A DNA stretch of 64,000 nt from contig OX638318.1 in the NCBI GenBank assembly GCA_951812585.1, positions 1,689,058 to 1,753,057 on the forward strand, written 5' to 3'. Numbering within the stretch: position 1 is the first letter of the stretch; the number at the start of each line of letters is the position of its first letter. Both the position numbers and the translations under genes were made by a program. The notes under the pieces are model-generated. The model had not been told where the DNA came from. It worked only from the letters and a program-made list of their open reading frames with translations, and did not search any database. The DNA is from Rhodothermales bacterium (lineage in GTDB: Bacteria; Bacteroidota; Rhodothermia; Rhodothermales; Bin80). Shown in pieces: positions 41,231 to 48,784 of this stretch.

Positions 41231-41314
41231 CTAACGCAGCGCCCTGATTACTGCATGGCCAGCAAACACGGTGGCGATGTGCGGCCAGAGGAGGGGGTAA
41301 AGTACCAGGGTCAT
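41231..41314 (-). CDS. Possible 27-residue hydrophobic peptide coupled to padR
   Basis: The ATG at 41312-41314 overlaps the padR TGA as ATGA and opens 27 codons to a TAG at 41231. The peptide, MTLVLYPLLWPHIATVFAGH followed by AVIRALR, has one membrane-helix-like stretch and a basic end. The exact ATGA junction and the hydrophobic pattern favour translation, but the ORF is very short and may be a chance frame or the stump of a deleted gene. It lies between padR and the DUF2306 gene. Confidence 0.3.
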   Translation of the reverse strand: MTLVLYPLLWPHIATVFAGHAVIRALR

Positions 41315-41952
41315 CCACTGCAGTCCTCCCTGGCTTCAAGCGCTTGTCGATGAGTGGGCTGAGCGAGAGAAATGTTCGGTTTGTTGTCGAGTGGGCCACC
41401 CGCAAGGCGCCGGTCGATCGACTCGATGGTTTCATCGCACCAGACCACCTTTGACTTGACGGAAAGAATGCCCATGCGGAGCGTCACGAAGCGATGGAAG
41501 TCGGCGTCGCTATAGCACTCCGGCATGTGGCCGGCGGTATCAGTAACCTCACATTCAATTGCTTGAAGGTGGGCGAGCACGCGGGAGAAATGGTCCCGAA
41601 CACTGATCATGAATGCCCGCGTTTCCCTGAAATCGCCAAGAGCATCCATGAAGTAGACCTGTGCCAAATAGGCGAATCGTTCCGTGCCGATCACAGGCCC
41701 ACCCCGAAGCCAGTCCAGCAGCTCCTCCCGTCCTTCCTCCGTGAGCATGTAAATCTTCCTGTTCGGCCCCTTCGGCGACGGCTCCACCCGGCTCTGGAGT
41801 AGACGGCGCTGCTCGAGACGCTTCAAGGCGGGGTAGATCTGACTTATCTCAGCCGACCAGAAATGCCGAATTCGATCAGAAAGCACTGCCTTGAGGTCGT
41901 AGCCGGTCGACGGTTCGCGTAGCAGACCGAGAAGAATGTGGGAAAGGCTCAT
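41311..41952 (-). CDS. PadR-family transcriptional regulator
   Basis: 213 residues: an N-terminal winged helix of the PadR type (SLSHILLGLLREPSTGYDLKAVL, IYPALKRLEQRRLLQSRVE, NRKIYMLTEEGREELLDWL) and a C-terminal helical dimerisation domain. PadR proteins repress their own or a neighbouring gene, often for a transporter or detoxifying membrane protein. It is transcribed from an AT-rich stretch (41953-42005) directly against the right IS copy, toward the DUF2306 gene. Confidence 0.88.
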   Translation of the reverse strand: MSLSHILLGLLREPSTGYDLKAVLSDRIRHFWSAEISQIYPALKRLEQRRLLQSRVEPSPKGPNRKIYMLTEEGREELLDWLRGGPVIGTERFAYLAQVYFMDALGDFRETRAFMISVRDHFSRVLAHLQAIECEVTDTAGHMPECYSDADFHRFVTLRMGILSVKSKVVWCDETIESIDRRLAGGPLDNKPNISLAQPTHRQALEAREDCSG

Positions 41953-42005
41953 CTAGTGTATCACTTTTCATATAGTAGTATATAAAGATAGATATAGACT
42001 GTCAA
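41953..42005 (-). promoter_or_regulatory. AT-rich promoter/operator candidate of padR
   Basis: 53 bases between the padR start and the right IS copy are unusually AT-rich, with several TATA steps (TCATATAGTAGTATATAAAG). PadR operators are typically AT-rich dyads close to the start. I see no perfect palindrome, so the assignment rests on composition and position only. Confidence 0.35.
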
Positions 42006-42078
42006 GGTGGTTATATAGTTAACTGAAGCATTTTTCCCGATCGGCCGCATAGAGGGGATACACCAGATCGGGGAATTC

Positions 42079-42610
42079 ATGGCTGTTAAATCGGGGCCTG
42101 GGCGCAGGTATCGCAAGGGAGTCAGCATGGTCAAACTGGCCGAAATGTTTCCGAATGAGGAGGCGGCCGTCCTGTGGCTCGAGGCTGTGATTTGGCCGGA
42201 CGGTCGTGTGTGCCCGCGCTGCAAGGGCACAGACACGTATGCGGGCACACACAGGCAAATGCCGTACCGCTGCCGTTCGTCTACGATAACACCTCGGCAC
42301 AACGGTCTACACCGATGAGGTGCACGCCTACAAGGGCATGCTTGGGATGCAGCACGAAACCGTCAAGCACTCGGTCGGTGGGTGAGTCAATGGCCTGGCG
42401 CACACGAACGGGCTGGAATCATTCTGGAGCATGTTCAAGCGGGCGTATCATGGTACGTACCACCACTGGAGCAAGAAGCACGTGCACCGCTACGGGCACC
42501 AGTTTGCGGGCAAGCACAACGTTTACACAATGGATACGCTGGAGCAAAGGCAGCACGTTGTGGCTGGTATGGTGGGCAAACGGCTCATGTACGCTACGCT
42601 GACAGCGTAG
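42079..42610 (+). pseudogene. IS1595 transposase, copy B (internally deleted)
   Basis: Opens at ATG 42079 and keeps TGG at codon 39 (42193), unlike copies A and C, so this copy preserves the ancestral Trp in VIWPDGRVCPRCKG. The zinc-ribbon then runs into a 406-base deletion that removes the first catalytic region and shifts the frame (stop at 42318). The shared TCGGCACAACGG lesion follows, and an extra TGA replaces the Trp of the VNG segment near 42385. Not functional. Confidence 0.8.
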
Positions 42611-42660
42611 CGTTGTGCACCAACTCAGTAGATCAATCCATACGGACACAGGACACTGAA

Positions 42661-42849
42661 ATGACAAGAGACGACCGGCAGGAGCGCAAGCGTAAGCGCT
42701 TGCAGGGCACGTGGGGCAACACGCCAGCGGCGAATCCGCGCTACGGCGGGCTAACGATACTGGAAGCTACACGGCAGTTCTTGAAGGGCGGGAGGCCGGA
42801 GGCACCGAAGGCCAAGCCCGCCGCCCAGGACGAAGTAAGCTTCAGTTAA
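42661..42849 (+). CDS. Small passenger protein of the IS1595 element, copy B
   Basis: 62 residues, MTRDDRQERKRKRLQGTWGN at the start, differing from copy A at only a few positions (Gly for Asp, Leu for Gln, Pro for Ser, Asp for Asn). It is intact although about a third of the neighbouring transposase is deleted. The stop again lies in the right inverted repeat. Confidence 0.6.
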   Translation: MTRDDRQERKRKRLQGTWGNTPAANPRYGGLTILEATRQFLKGGRPEAPKAKPAAQDEVSFS

Positions 42850-42862
42850 CTATATAATCGCC

Positions 42863-43057
42863 TTTGATTTGGAGGAACGTGCGGCCAAAGATGGAGATTA
42901 CGAAGCATCTGCTGCCGAAGCCTGGGTTGAAGGCGAGGCGCGCGGCGGCGCATGCATGCGTGGTGCGGTGTGGGTCTTGGCAGTCCTTGATCGATCGCTG
43001 GACAAGCTCTTGCTCGCCGATTTTAGTTCAGTGCGGACTGGTTTACGCGCAGGTTAG
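42863..43057 (+). pseudogene. 3' fragment of the small gene split by the composite transposon
   Basis: Directly after the right IS end the frame reads F-D-L-EERAAKDGDYEASAAEAWVE and continues to a TAG at 43055-43057. Joined to 38995-39014, it would encode about 68 residues starting MPKQF. The first half is acidic and looks like a real protein; the second half (MRGAVWVLAVLDRSLDK) may be frameshifted. I do not recognise the family. Confidence 0.45.
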
Positions 43058-43459
43058 TGGCTCACCGATGCGTTGAAACAACTAGAGTTCTGCAAACGCC
43101 ACATGCACTGCTGTTGGCACATGTTACTTGGCCCTATCGCCGTGGTCTTGCACTGACAGGGCGCGGCGGTACAAAGCGTAGGGCATACAAGACCTCGCTC
43201 GAGTGCTGTGCGATTCTGAGTAGTCTGGGCACCTGGCAACTTACCGTGTAAGAGTAAGTGCATATGCTGATTGAAAGTGCAGGTGATCGGCCGATGCCCC
43301 GCCCTTGCCCGCCCGTTCAGCTTGATGTACTCCTCGTTCATGTCGGTCGGCGGCGGCCCGGGCACCTTCTACAGACGGTGCGCTGGCGCTGGTGCCCAGC
43401 GGGGCGTGGATCCCGGCCAGTAGCAGCGTGGCAACACGGATGAGCTTCACCTCATGCTC
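43058..43459. other. Gene-poor stretch with a possible secreted-protein remnant
   Basis: About 400 bases between the composite transposon and the biosynthetic cluster. On the minus strand, 43450 downward gives a signal-like MKLIRVATLLLAGIHAPLG followed by ASAPSVEG; a shifted frame then reads PPPTDMNEEYIKLNGRA. This may be the decayed start of an exported protein, but the frames are short and I cannot identify it. No RNA gene is apparent. Confidence 0.3.
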
Positions 43460-44827
43460 CTATATCAACCACCGCAGCCCAGCCACAAGCGACGCCAGCA
43501 TGCAAAGTGCGGCGAAAGTGGGATTGATCGCGGTCGCGCGCAGGGGAGGACCGTAGATTCGCGGTGCCACCCGGTAGAAGATGAACGCAACCAGAACGAG
43601 GGCCAGCAGGCCGAGTCCGAGGTCGGTTAGAAGACTATGGGCATCGGGGCGCGCAGCGCTTGCATCGCCGAAGCCGCTGCCGGAAGCAATGAGAAGGATC
43701 GGGCAGTGAACGACGAGCCAGCCTATCCCGATGCTGCCGAAGAGGTGCAGCGGGCGTCGTCTGCGGTCGGGCTGAAGACGGATCCGCGACACACCGTACA
43801 GGGTGATCTGGGCCGCGAAGGTGCTGGTGAATAGGATGACGAGCCATCCGGCCCCGGCGATGGAGTGGATGAACAGCCAGACCAGTCCCGCGGCCGTGGC
43901 CCAGAACATGGAGAACACGGTATGTGGACGACGGTCGGTGGAGCGCGTGCGAAACAGGATCTGGGTGAAGAAGAAGACGGCCGGTCCGAGGAACCATAGC
44001 CAGCCACCCAGCGTCACGGTGGTGTAGGCGAAGAGCGCACACCCGATCAGCGCGCTGTCGTCGAGCTTGCTGCGACCCCGCCAGGCCAGGGCAAACGCCA
44101 TGAACACGGCCGCGACGAGCAGGTGAATGACGAGACTCTGCACGTCTTCGCCCAGGTAGAGGCGCAGAAACGCGTGGGCCCCGAGGGGGATGAAGAGGTT
44201 GTCAAGCCCGCGCCACGCCACGCTCTCTAACATCATGACGAGGAGGGCCAAAATCGCCGCGATGAGAATGGATTCGGCGCGACCGGTATTGGTCAGGAGC
44301 AGGATGGGGAGGTGGGCGCTGAAGAAGGCCACCAGGAAAAATGCGAGAGAACCCTCAAGGCTCTTCACGCCGTCCGCAGTTTGGTACTGCACCTGTCCGT
44401 AGCGAATACCCACCAGGGCGGCGACGGCGTCCGCCAGCGCCAGCATCAGGATCGGCACGACATACAGCAGCCAGTGGTCGCCACTGAGGATGAAGAGGAG
44501 AACGACGGAGATAGGGTAGTAGATCTCCCCCAGGCTGTCCCGCCCAACTCCGTCCATCACCGTTCCGACGCCGCGGCGCAGCCACCTGATCGAGCGCGTC
44601 GCCAACAGGGCACTGCAGGCGAGAGCGGCCAGCACGATCACGGGCCAGACATGGTCGAAGATCCAGGGAAAGGGGAGCACGACCAGCCCCATGCCAACAT
44701 GGACCCCCTTACGCAACGCCTCGGGGTGGAAGCGGCCCCACTTTTCTGCCCCTTTGAGACCGAACAGGAGGCCGGCGAAGGCGGCGAGTACGGCCCCTAT
44801 GGCGAGGAGGGTGGCGGTGAGCGTCAT
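43460..44827 (-). CDS. Phytol/dolichol-kinase-like membrane protein, possible two-kinase fusion
   Basis: 455 residues with about twelve membrane helices. The N-terminal half has RKGVHVGMGLVVLPF and ALADAVAALVGIRYG...KSLEGSLAFFLVAF, the pattern of CTP-dependent prenol (phytol/dolichol) kinases and CDP-diglyceride-type enzymes. The C-terminal half (about 240-455: DDSALIGCALFAYTTVTLGG, LGPAVFFFTQILF) resembles DUF92/VTE6 phytyl-phosphate kinases, though more weakly. If both hold, the protein could turn a prenol into its diphosphate. It is the last gene of the minus-strand cluster, its ATG overlapping the DUF3419 stop (ATGA). The kinase substrate is unknown. Confidence 0.65.
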   Translation of the reverse strand: MTLTATLLAIGAVLAAFAGLLFGLKGAEKWGRFHPEALRKGVHVGMGLVVLPFPWIFDHVWPVIVLAALACSALLATRSIRWLRRGVGTVMDGVGRDSLGEIYYPISVVLLFILSGDHWLLYVVPILMLALADAVAALVGIRYGQVQYQTADGVKSLEGSLAFFLVAFFSAHLPILLLTNTGRAESILIAAILALLVMMLESVAWRGLDNLFIPLGAHAFLRLYLGEDVQSLVIHLLVAAVFMAFALAWRGRSKLDDSALIGCALFAYTTVTLGGWLWFLGPAVFFFTQILFRTRSTDRRPHTVFSMFWATAAGLVWLFIHSIAGAGWLVILFTSTFAAQITLYGVSRIRLQPDRRRRPLHLFGSIGIGWLVVHCPILLIASGSGFGDASAARPDAHSLLTDLGLGLLALVLVAFIFYRVAPRIYGPPLRATAINPTFAALCMLASLVAGLRWLI

Positions 44828-45999
44828 CAGTGCTCGGCCTCCGTTTCAGCTTCTGCCGGCTGGACCGTTCCCTGCGCCTCGGTCCTCGCGGCTGCCTCGT
44901 CCGTCTCCGCCACCTCCACGACGAACCGGCTGTAGAAGAACGCCTTGTCTTGGCGGTGGAGCCGCTCGGCGAGCTCGCTGCGCGGGGTGAGGACATGCGC
45001 CAGTGCCGCCGGCCGGCTGCGGGGCACCAGCATGTTCCAGTAGGCGAATCGGGCCCCGTCGCGGGCGTGTCCCGCCAGGGTGGCGAGCAGCTGGTGGAAG
45101 CTGTCGTCGGACATGTACTCGAAGATATCGCTCAGGTTGAAGCAGTCGACGCGTAGCCCGGGCTCGGAGTTAAGTAGCTGTTCGATCGACACACAGTGCC
45201 ATTCGAGCCGGTCAAGGTTCGCCTGGATCGCTTCGAAGTTCTCCCTGCGCAGGGCGTGAGGAAGGGCGGTGGGATGGCGGCCGGTCAGGATCCACTGAAG
45301 GTAGGGATTGGCCGCGGGATCGAGCTCGGTGAGGGCGTGCTCCGCACGGGCTAGGATGCGCTCGGCCACCGAGCCCTGCACATAGCGGAAGAAAGCCGGA
45401 TCGCGCCCCATCTTGCCCATCACAAAACGGGAAAAGAAGAGCCGGAAGAGTAGACGCCAGCGCAGGTTGTTCCAGCTCCTGGTGTAGAACCGGCGGCGCT
45501 CGTCCAGGGTGCCGCCTGCCAGCAGCCGGTCCACCCGGCGCGCGGGATGGATCCACGGCAGCACCCGGTTGCGAAAAGCCGCGAAGTAGCGCTCGAACTT
45601 GCCGGCGGCTCCGATGCCGGCCTGGACGAGCTCCGGGCGGGCATCCCAGAATGCGCGGGAATCGCCGTCGAGGGCCGCGCGGCAGCGCCGGTAGAGAGAT
45701 TCCCGGTCGTCACATTCGCGCGAGCCGACGAGTTGCAGGAGCTCCTGGTGTTCGAGCGTGCGGTAGGCTGCGACGCGCAAAGCGAGACAGGCAAGCTGCG
45801 CCGGGTTCATGTCGACGGCGATCACGCGTGCCGGGCCATGGGCGAGGAGCGAGAGCGAGTTGTCGCCGGCCGACGCGATTGAAAGGCAGACATCGCCTTC
45901 GCCCACATCGAGCGCTTCCAGCAAGATGTCGGCGTCCTCCCAGCACTGCGCGTAGCGGACGAAAGAGAAGTCAGCTCGGTCTTCGGCTTCGGTGCTCAT
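44827..45999 (-). CDS. DUF3419 / BtaA-like 3-amino-3-carboxypropyl transferase
   Basis: 390 residues from ATG at 45999, preceded by GGGGGG at 7 bases. The pattern RYAQCWEDADILLEAL, LSIASAGDNSLSLLAHGPARV and VIAVDMNPAQ matches BtaA, which transfers the 3-amino-3-carboxypropyl group of SAM to diacylglycerol in betaine-lipid synthesis. No BtaB N-methyltransferase is nearby, so the product would stay an unmethylated homoserine ether, or the acceptor differs. An Ala/Glu-rich tail (EAQGTVQPAEAETEAEH) ends it. Cytoplasmic, probably membrane-associated. Confidence 0.75.
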   Translation of the reverse strand: MSTEAEDRADFSFVRYAQCWEDADILLEALDVGEGDVCLSIASAGDNSLSLLAHGPARVIAVDMNPAQLACLALRVAAYRTLEHQELLQLVGSRECDDRESLYRRCRAALDGDSRAFWDARPELVQAGIGAAGKFERYFAAFRNRVLPWIHPARRVDRLLAGGTLDERRRFYTRSWNNLRWRLLFRLFFSRFVMGKMGRDPAFFRYVQGSVAERILARAEHALTELDPAANPYLQWILTGRHPTALPHALRRENFEAIQANLDRLEWHCVSIEQLLNSEPGLRVDCFNLSDIFEYMSDDSFHQLLATLAGHARDGARFAYWNMLVPRSRPAALAHVLTPRSELAERLHRQDKAFFYSRFVVEVAETDEAAARTEAQGTVQPAEAETEAEH

Positions 46000-46045
46000 G
46001 GGCAAACCCCCCGTGCCAGATACGTCTGCGGCCGCACTTGAGCGC

Positions 46046-48784
46046 TCATGCGTTGGCTGCCTGTTGCGGTTGCACCGGCACACCACTGGGGGCCGAGTTG
46101 GTCGCTGGCGGCGGCGCGACGTCCAGCTTCACCGTGCCGCGCGCGCCGTCCATCTCGACCCAGCTGCCGCTCTTGATCCGGCTGGTGGCGCCGGCGATCG
46201 AGACGATGGCGGGAATCCCCATCTCGCGGGCCACAATTGCCGAGTGCGAGAGCAGGCTGCCACGCTCGACCAGAATGGCGGCAGCTGCTGGGAACAGCAT
46301 GATCCAACCTGGGTCGGTGCGCTCCGCTACCAGGATCTCTCCCTGCTGCAGCTGGGCCCCACGCGGATCGCGGATCACGCGCGCCCGACCCCTCACGACG
46401 CCCGGGCAGCAACCGATGCCGCGGAGACCGTTCGCTGCTTCGCCATCACCCTCCCCAGCGGCGCTTGCGGGGCTCTTCGTGTAGCTGTTGGCGATGTACG
46501 GAGCACCGAAGGTCTCGAAGCGGTCGGCCGGAGCTTCGAGCTCCGCGTAGCGCTCAAAGGCGCGCTGCCGTACGTCCGCGAGACCGCGCAGGTCTTCACA
46601 CGCCGCGGCCCCCTCGGTGTAAGCGACGATCTCGTCGAGTTCGAGAAAGAAAATGGCGCGCGGATCATCGAGGACCCCTTCCGCGAACAATCTGCGGCCG
46701 GCTTCAAGGAAGATCCGGCGCACGCGGCCGAAGAGGCGGGTGCGCTCGAACCTGAGATTCTCCCTATCCCGGACCCGCCCGCGCGCATTGTGCAGCACCC
46801 ACGCGAAGATCGCTCGGCGCAACGGGCGTCGCGCCAGCGCCACGCGCACCTTCTCTTCCGCCTTCTCGCGCACGCTCGACTGGATGCCGGCATCGAAGGC
46901 CTGTCCGCGCACGAGGCGTGCCGCGGCGTGGCCTATCGAGCGGAGCAGCGGCTCTGGATCGTCGTAGAGCGTGGCGGATTCGAGCTTGAGCTCGTCGAGG
47001 CAGCGGTCGCCGAAGGTGTCGAGATAGTCGTCGTAGAGTCGTGCCAATTCCTCATGGCCGCGCAGGGTTCCCTCGGCCGCCTTCACCGACCCGTCGCAGA
47101 GCGTGCCGGTCAGCTCGGAATCGCGCGCCGCGACGGTGGCCATCTCGATGATGCGCTTTGCGGGCTCGGCGCTGATCATGCCGCCCTGCTCACATACCAG
47201 GTCGTTGTGCAGGGGACCGTGTTCATCCTCTTCGTCCGGGCACCACTTTGCCGTAAGGCGGCCCAGCAGGCCGAAGAAGATCATTGCGAAGAAGTCGTTG
47301 ATCAGCGGTGCGTCCCAGCGAGTTAGCAGATTCACCTCCAGGGCGCGGTAGTCGGCGACCACCTGGTCGAGGCGCCTTGCTTCGAGCGGTGGATCCGGCG
47401 GGGTGAGCGCGCGGTCGAGACGAGCATGGAATCGGTCGATCATGCGGGGGAGCCGAGCCAGGTTGACGACCATGCCACCCATGGTGCGGACCAGCCGAAG
47501 TAGATCAGCGAGGCGCGCCGAGCGGGAGGCACTGGATGCGGCGGCGGTGATCTCATCAGGAAGGCTCTCCCGCACGCCCATCATCTGTTCCATGAAGCGG
47601 CGATTGAAGGTGTAGCCCGGGAGCAGCGCGATGACGCGGTACCAGTTCAGGAGGTTATAGTAGACCCGGCCGCGCACCAGGCCGAGCATGCGGCGGAAGG
47701 TGAGATCGTTGGCCGCGATTTTTGCCTTGGTCACGCCCAGAAGGCGGCAAAACTCGCGGTAGACACCCTCGTAGGCGTGCAGCGCGAAGCTGAAGGTCAG
47801 CGGAGTGGTGATGCCACTGTAGCTCTCGATGATGTTCGAGTTGTCCCAGATGGCGCGGACGCCATCGGGATCGGGTGTGATGGCGAGGGAGGTTATCGGC
47901 CGGGACTGGAGGAGGAAGAATTCGCCGTCGCGCATCGCCCATTCGATGTCCTGCGGCCGCCCGAAATGCCGCTCCGCTACGCGCGCGAGCTCCGCTACGC
48001 TAGCGGCCTGCTCGTCTGTGAGCGCCGGCTCTGAGGCCGCAGGGTCCGCGATCTCTTGCGCCGCAACGCCCGCTGGACTGTCGGGGGCCGGCCGGTGCGC
48101 CAGGTTCTTCGTAACGATGTCCCGCTCGAGGATCGATCCGTCGAAGTTGACGCGCCAGGTATCCGCGTCGGCGTCTCCGCCGACCAGCGCCGTTCCCAAT
48201 CCGTGGAGTGCCGACACCACCGCGACCGAGCGGCGGCCAGTCACCGGATCGGCGCTGAAGGCGACCCCTGAGACCTCGCTGTCCACCATCTCCTGCACCA
48301 GAACAGCTGGAGCCTGTGGCAGCTCCTCGAGGTTGTTTTGCCGCCGGTAGGCCAGGACGCGTTCACTGAAACCGGACCTCCACACGTCGATGATTCGGGC
48401 CGGCAGGCGCTCGCGCGTGACCGAAAGGAAGCTGTCGAACTGGCCGGCAAAGGAGTGCTCGACGCCGTCCTCCTGCACGCCGGAAGAACGCACCGCCACG
48501 TACCGGGCGTCGCAGTCCAGCGCTGCAAAACGCGCCTCGACTTCCGCCATGACCTGGGATGCGGGCGTCATGTGGGCGAAGAATTCCCGTAGTTCGCGCT
48601 GATCCTCCACCTGCAGCAGGGCCCGACGCTGCCCGGGCGAGAGAGTGGCGTTGAAGGCTTGCGGTGCGATCACGAACCAGGCCGGGATCTTCAACCCCGT
48701 GCCGGCGAGGGAGGAGAGGGCCGCAGCCTTGCCCCCCATTCGGGAGAGGTCCACGCCATCGGAAAACGAGAGAACGAAAGTCAT
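46046..48784 (-). CDS. ATP-grasp/phosphohistidine phosphotransferase (rifampin-phosphotransferase or PEP-synthase-like)
   Basis: 912 residues from ATG at 48784, which overlaps the ubiA-like stop (ATGA). The N terminus is a PPDK-type ATP-grasp domain (GGKAAALSSLAGTGLKIPAW; VAVRSSGVQEDG...SFAGQF at about 97-115; EWAMRDGEFFLLQSRPIT), the C terminus a swivelling phosphohistidine domain with GSLLSHSAIVAREMGIPA, catalytic His847. The PEP/pyruvate TIM barrel is absent; a roughly 450-residue helical middle domain replaces it. This is the layout of rifampin phosphotransferase, which moves the ATP beta-phosphate to a hydroxyl. In this cluster I infer phosphorylation of a lipid or prenol-like metabolite; antibiotic inactivation remains possible. 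Confidence 0.75.
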   Translation of the reverse strand: MTFVLSFSDGVDLSRMGGKAAALSSLAGTGLKIPAWFVIAPQAFNATLSPGQRRALLQVEDQRELREFFAHMTPASQVMAEVEARFAALDCDARYVAVRSSGVQEDGVEHSFAGQFDSFLSVTRERLPARIIDVWRSGFSERVLAYRRQNNLEELPQAPAVLVQEMVDSEVSGVAFSADPVTGRRSVAVVSALHGLGTALVGGDADADTWRVNFDGSILERDIVTKNLAHRPAPDSPAGVAAQEIADPAASEPALTDEQAASVAELARVAERHFGRPQDIEWAMRDGEFFLLQSRPITSLAITPDPDGVRAIWDNSNIIESYSGITTPLTFSFALHAYEGVYREFCRLLGVTKAKIAANDLTFRRMLGLVRGRVYYNLLNWYRVIALLPGYTFNRRFMEQMMGVRESLPDEITAAASSASRSARLADLLRLVRTMGGMVVNLARLPRMIDRFHARLDRALTPPDPPLEARRLDQVVADYRALEVNLLTRWDAPLINDFFAMIFFGLLGRLTAKWCPDEEDEHGPLHNDLVCEQGGMISAEPAKRIIEMATVAARDSELTGTLCDGSVKAAEGTLRGHEELARLYDDYLDTFGDRCLDELKLESATLYDDPEPLLRSIGHAAARLVRGQAFDAGIQSSVREKAEEKVRVALARRPLRRAIFAWVLHNARGRVRDRENLRFERTRLFGRVRRIFLEAGRRLFAEGVLDDPRAIFFLELDEIVAYTEGAAACEDLRGLADVRQRAFERYAELEAPADRFETFGAPYIANSYTKSPASAAGEGDGEAANGLRGIGCCPGVVRGRARVIRDPRGAQLQQGEILVAERTDPGWIMLFPAAAAILVERGSLLSHSAIVAREMGIPAIVSIAGATSRIKSGSWVEMDGARGTVKLDVAPPPATNSAPSGVPVQPQQAANA

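Larger units (their letters stand above)
42006..42862 (+). mobile_element. IS1595-family element, copy B (internal deletion)
   Basis: Same terminal repeats as copy A: left GGTGGTTATATAGTTAACTG and right, reverse-complemented, GGCGATTATATAGTTAACTG, here the best-preserved pair. Compared with copy A it lacks about 406 bases between two GCCGT pentamers (39281 and 39687 in copy A numbering), the mark of a recombination-type deletion. About 857 bases long. The passenger ORF remains intact. Confidence 0.8.
39007..42870. mobile_element. Composite transposon-like unit: IS1595-type copies flanking padR and DUF2306
   Basis: Left IS copy (39015-40278) and right deleted copy (42006-42862), in the same orientation, enclose a PadR regulator and a DUF2306 membrane protein. 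The outer flanks are TTTGGTTT (39007-39014) and TTTGATTT (42863-42870), matching at 7 of 8 bases, the target duplication length known for IS1595 elements. The inner flanks do not match these. Joining the outer flanks restores a reading frame across the site. This supports movement of the unit as a whole. Confidence 0.6.
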
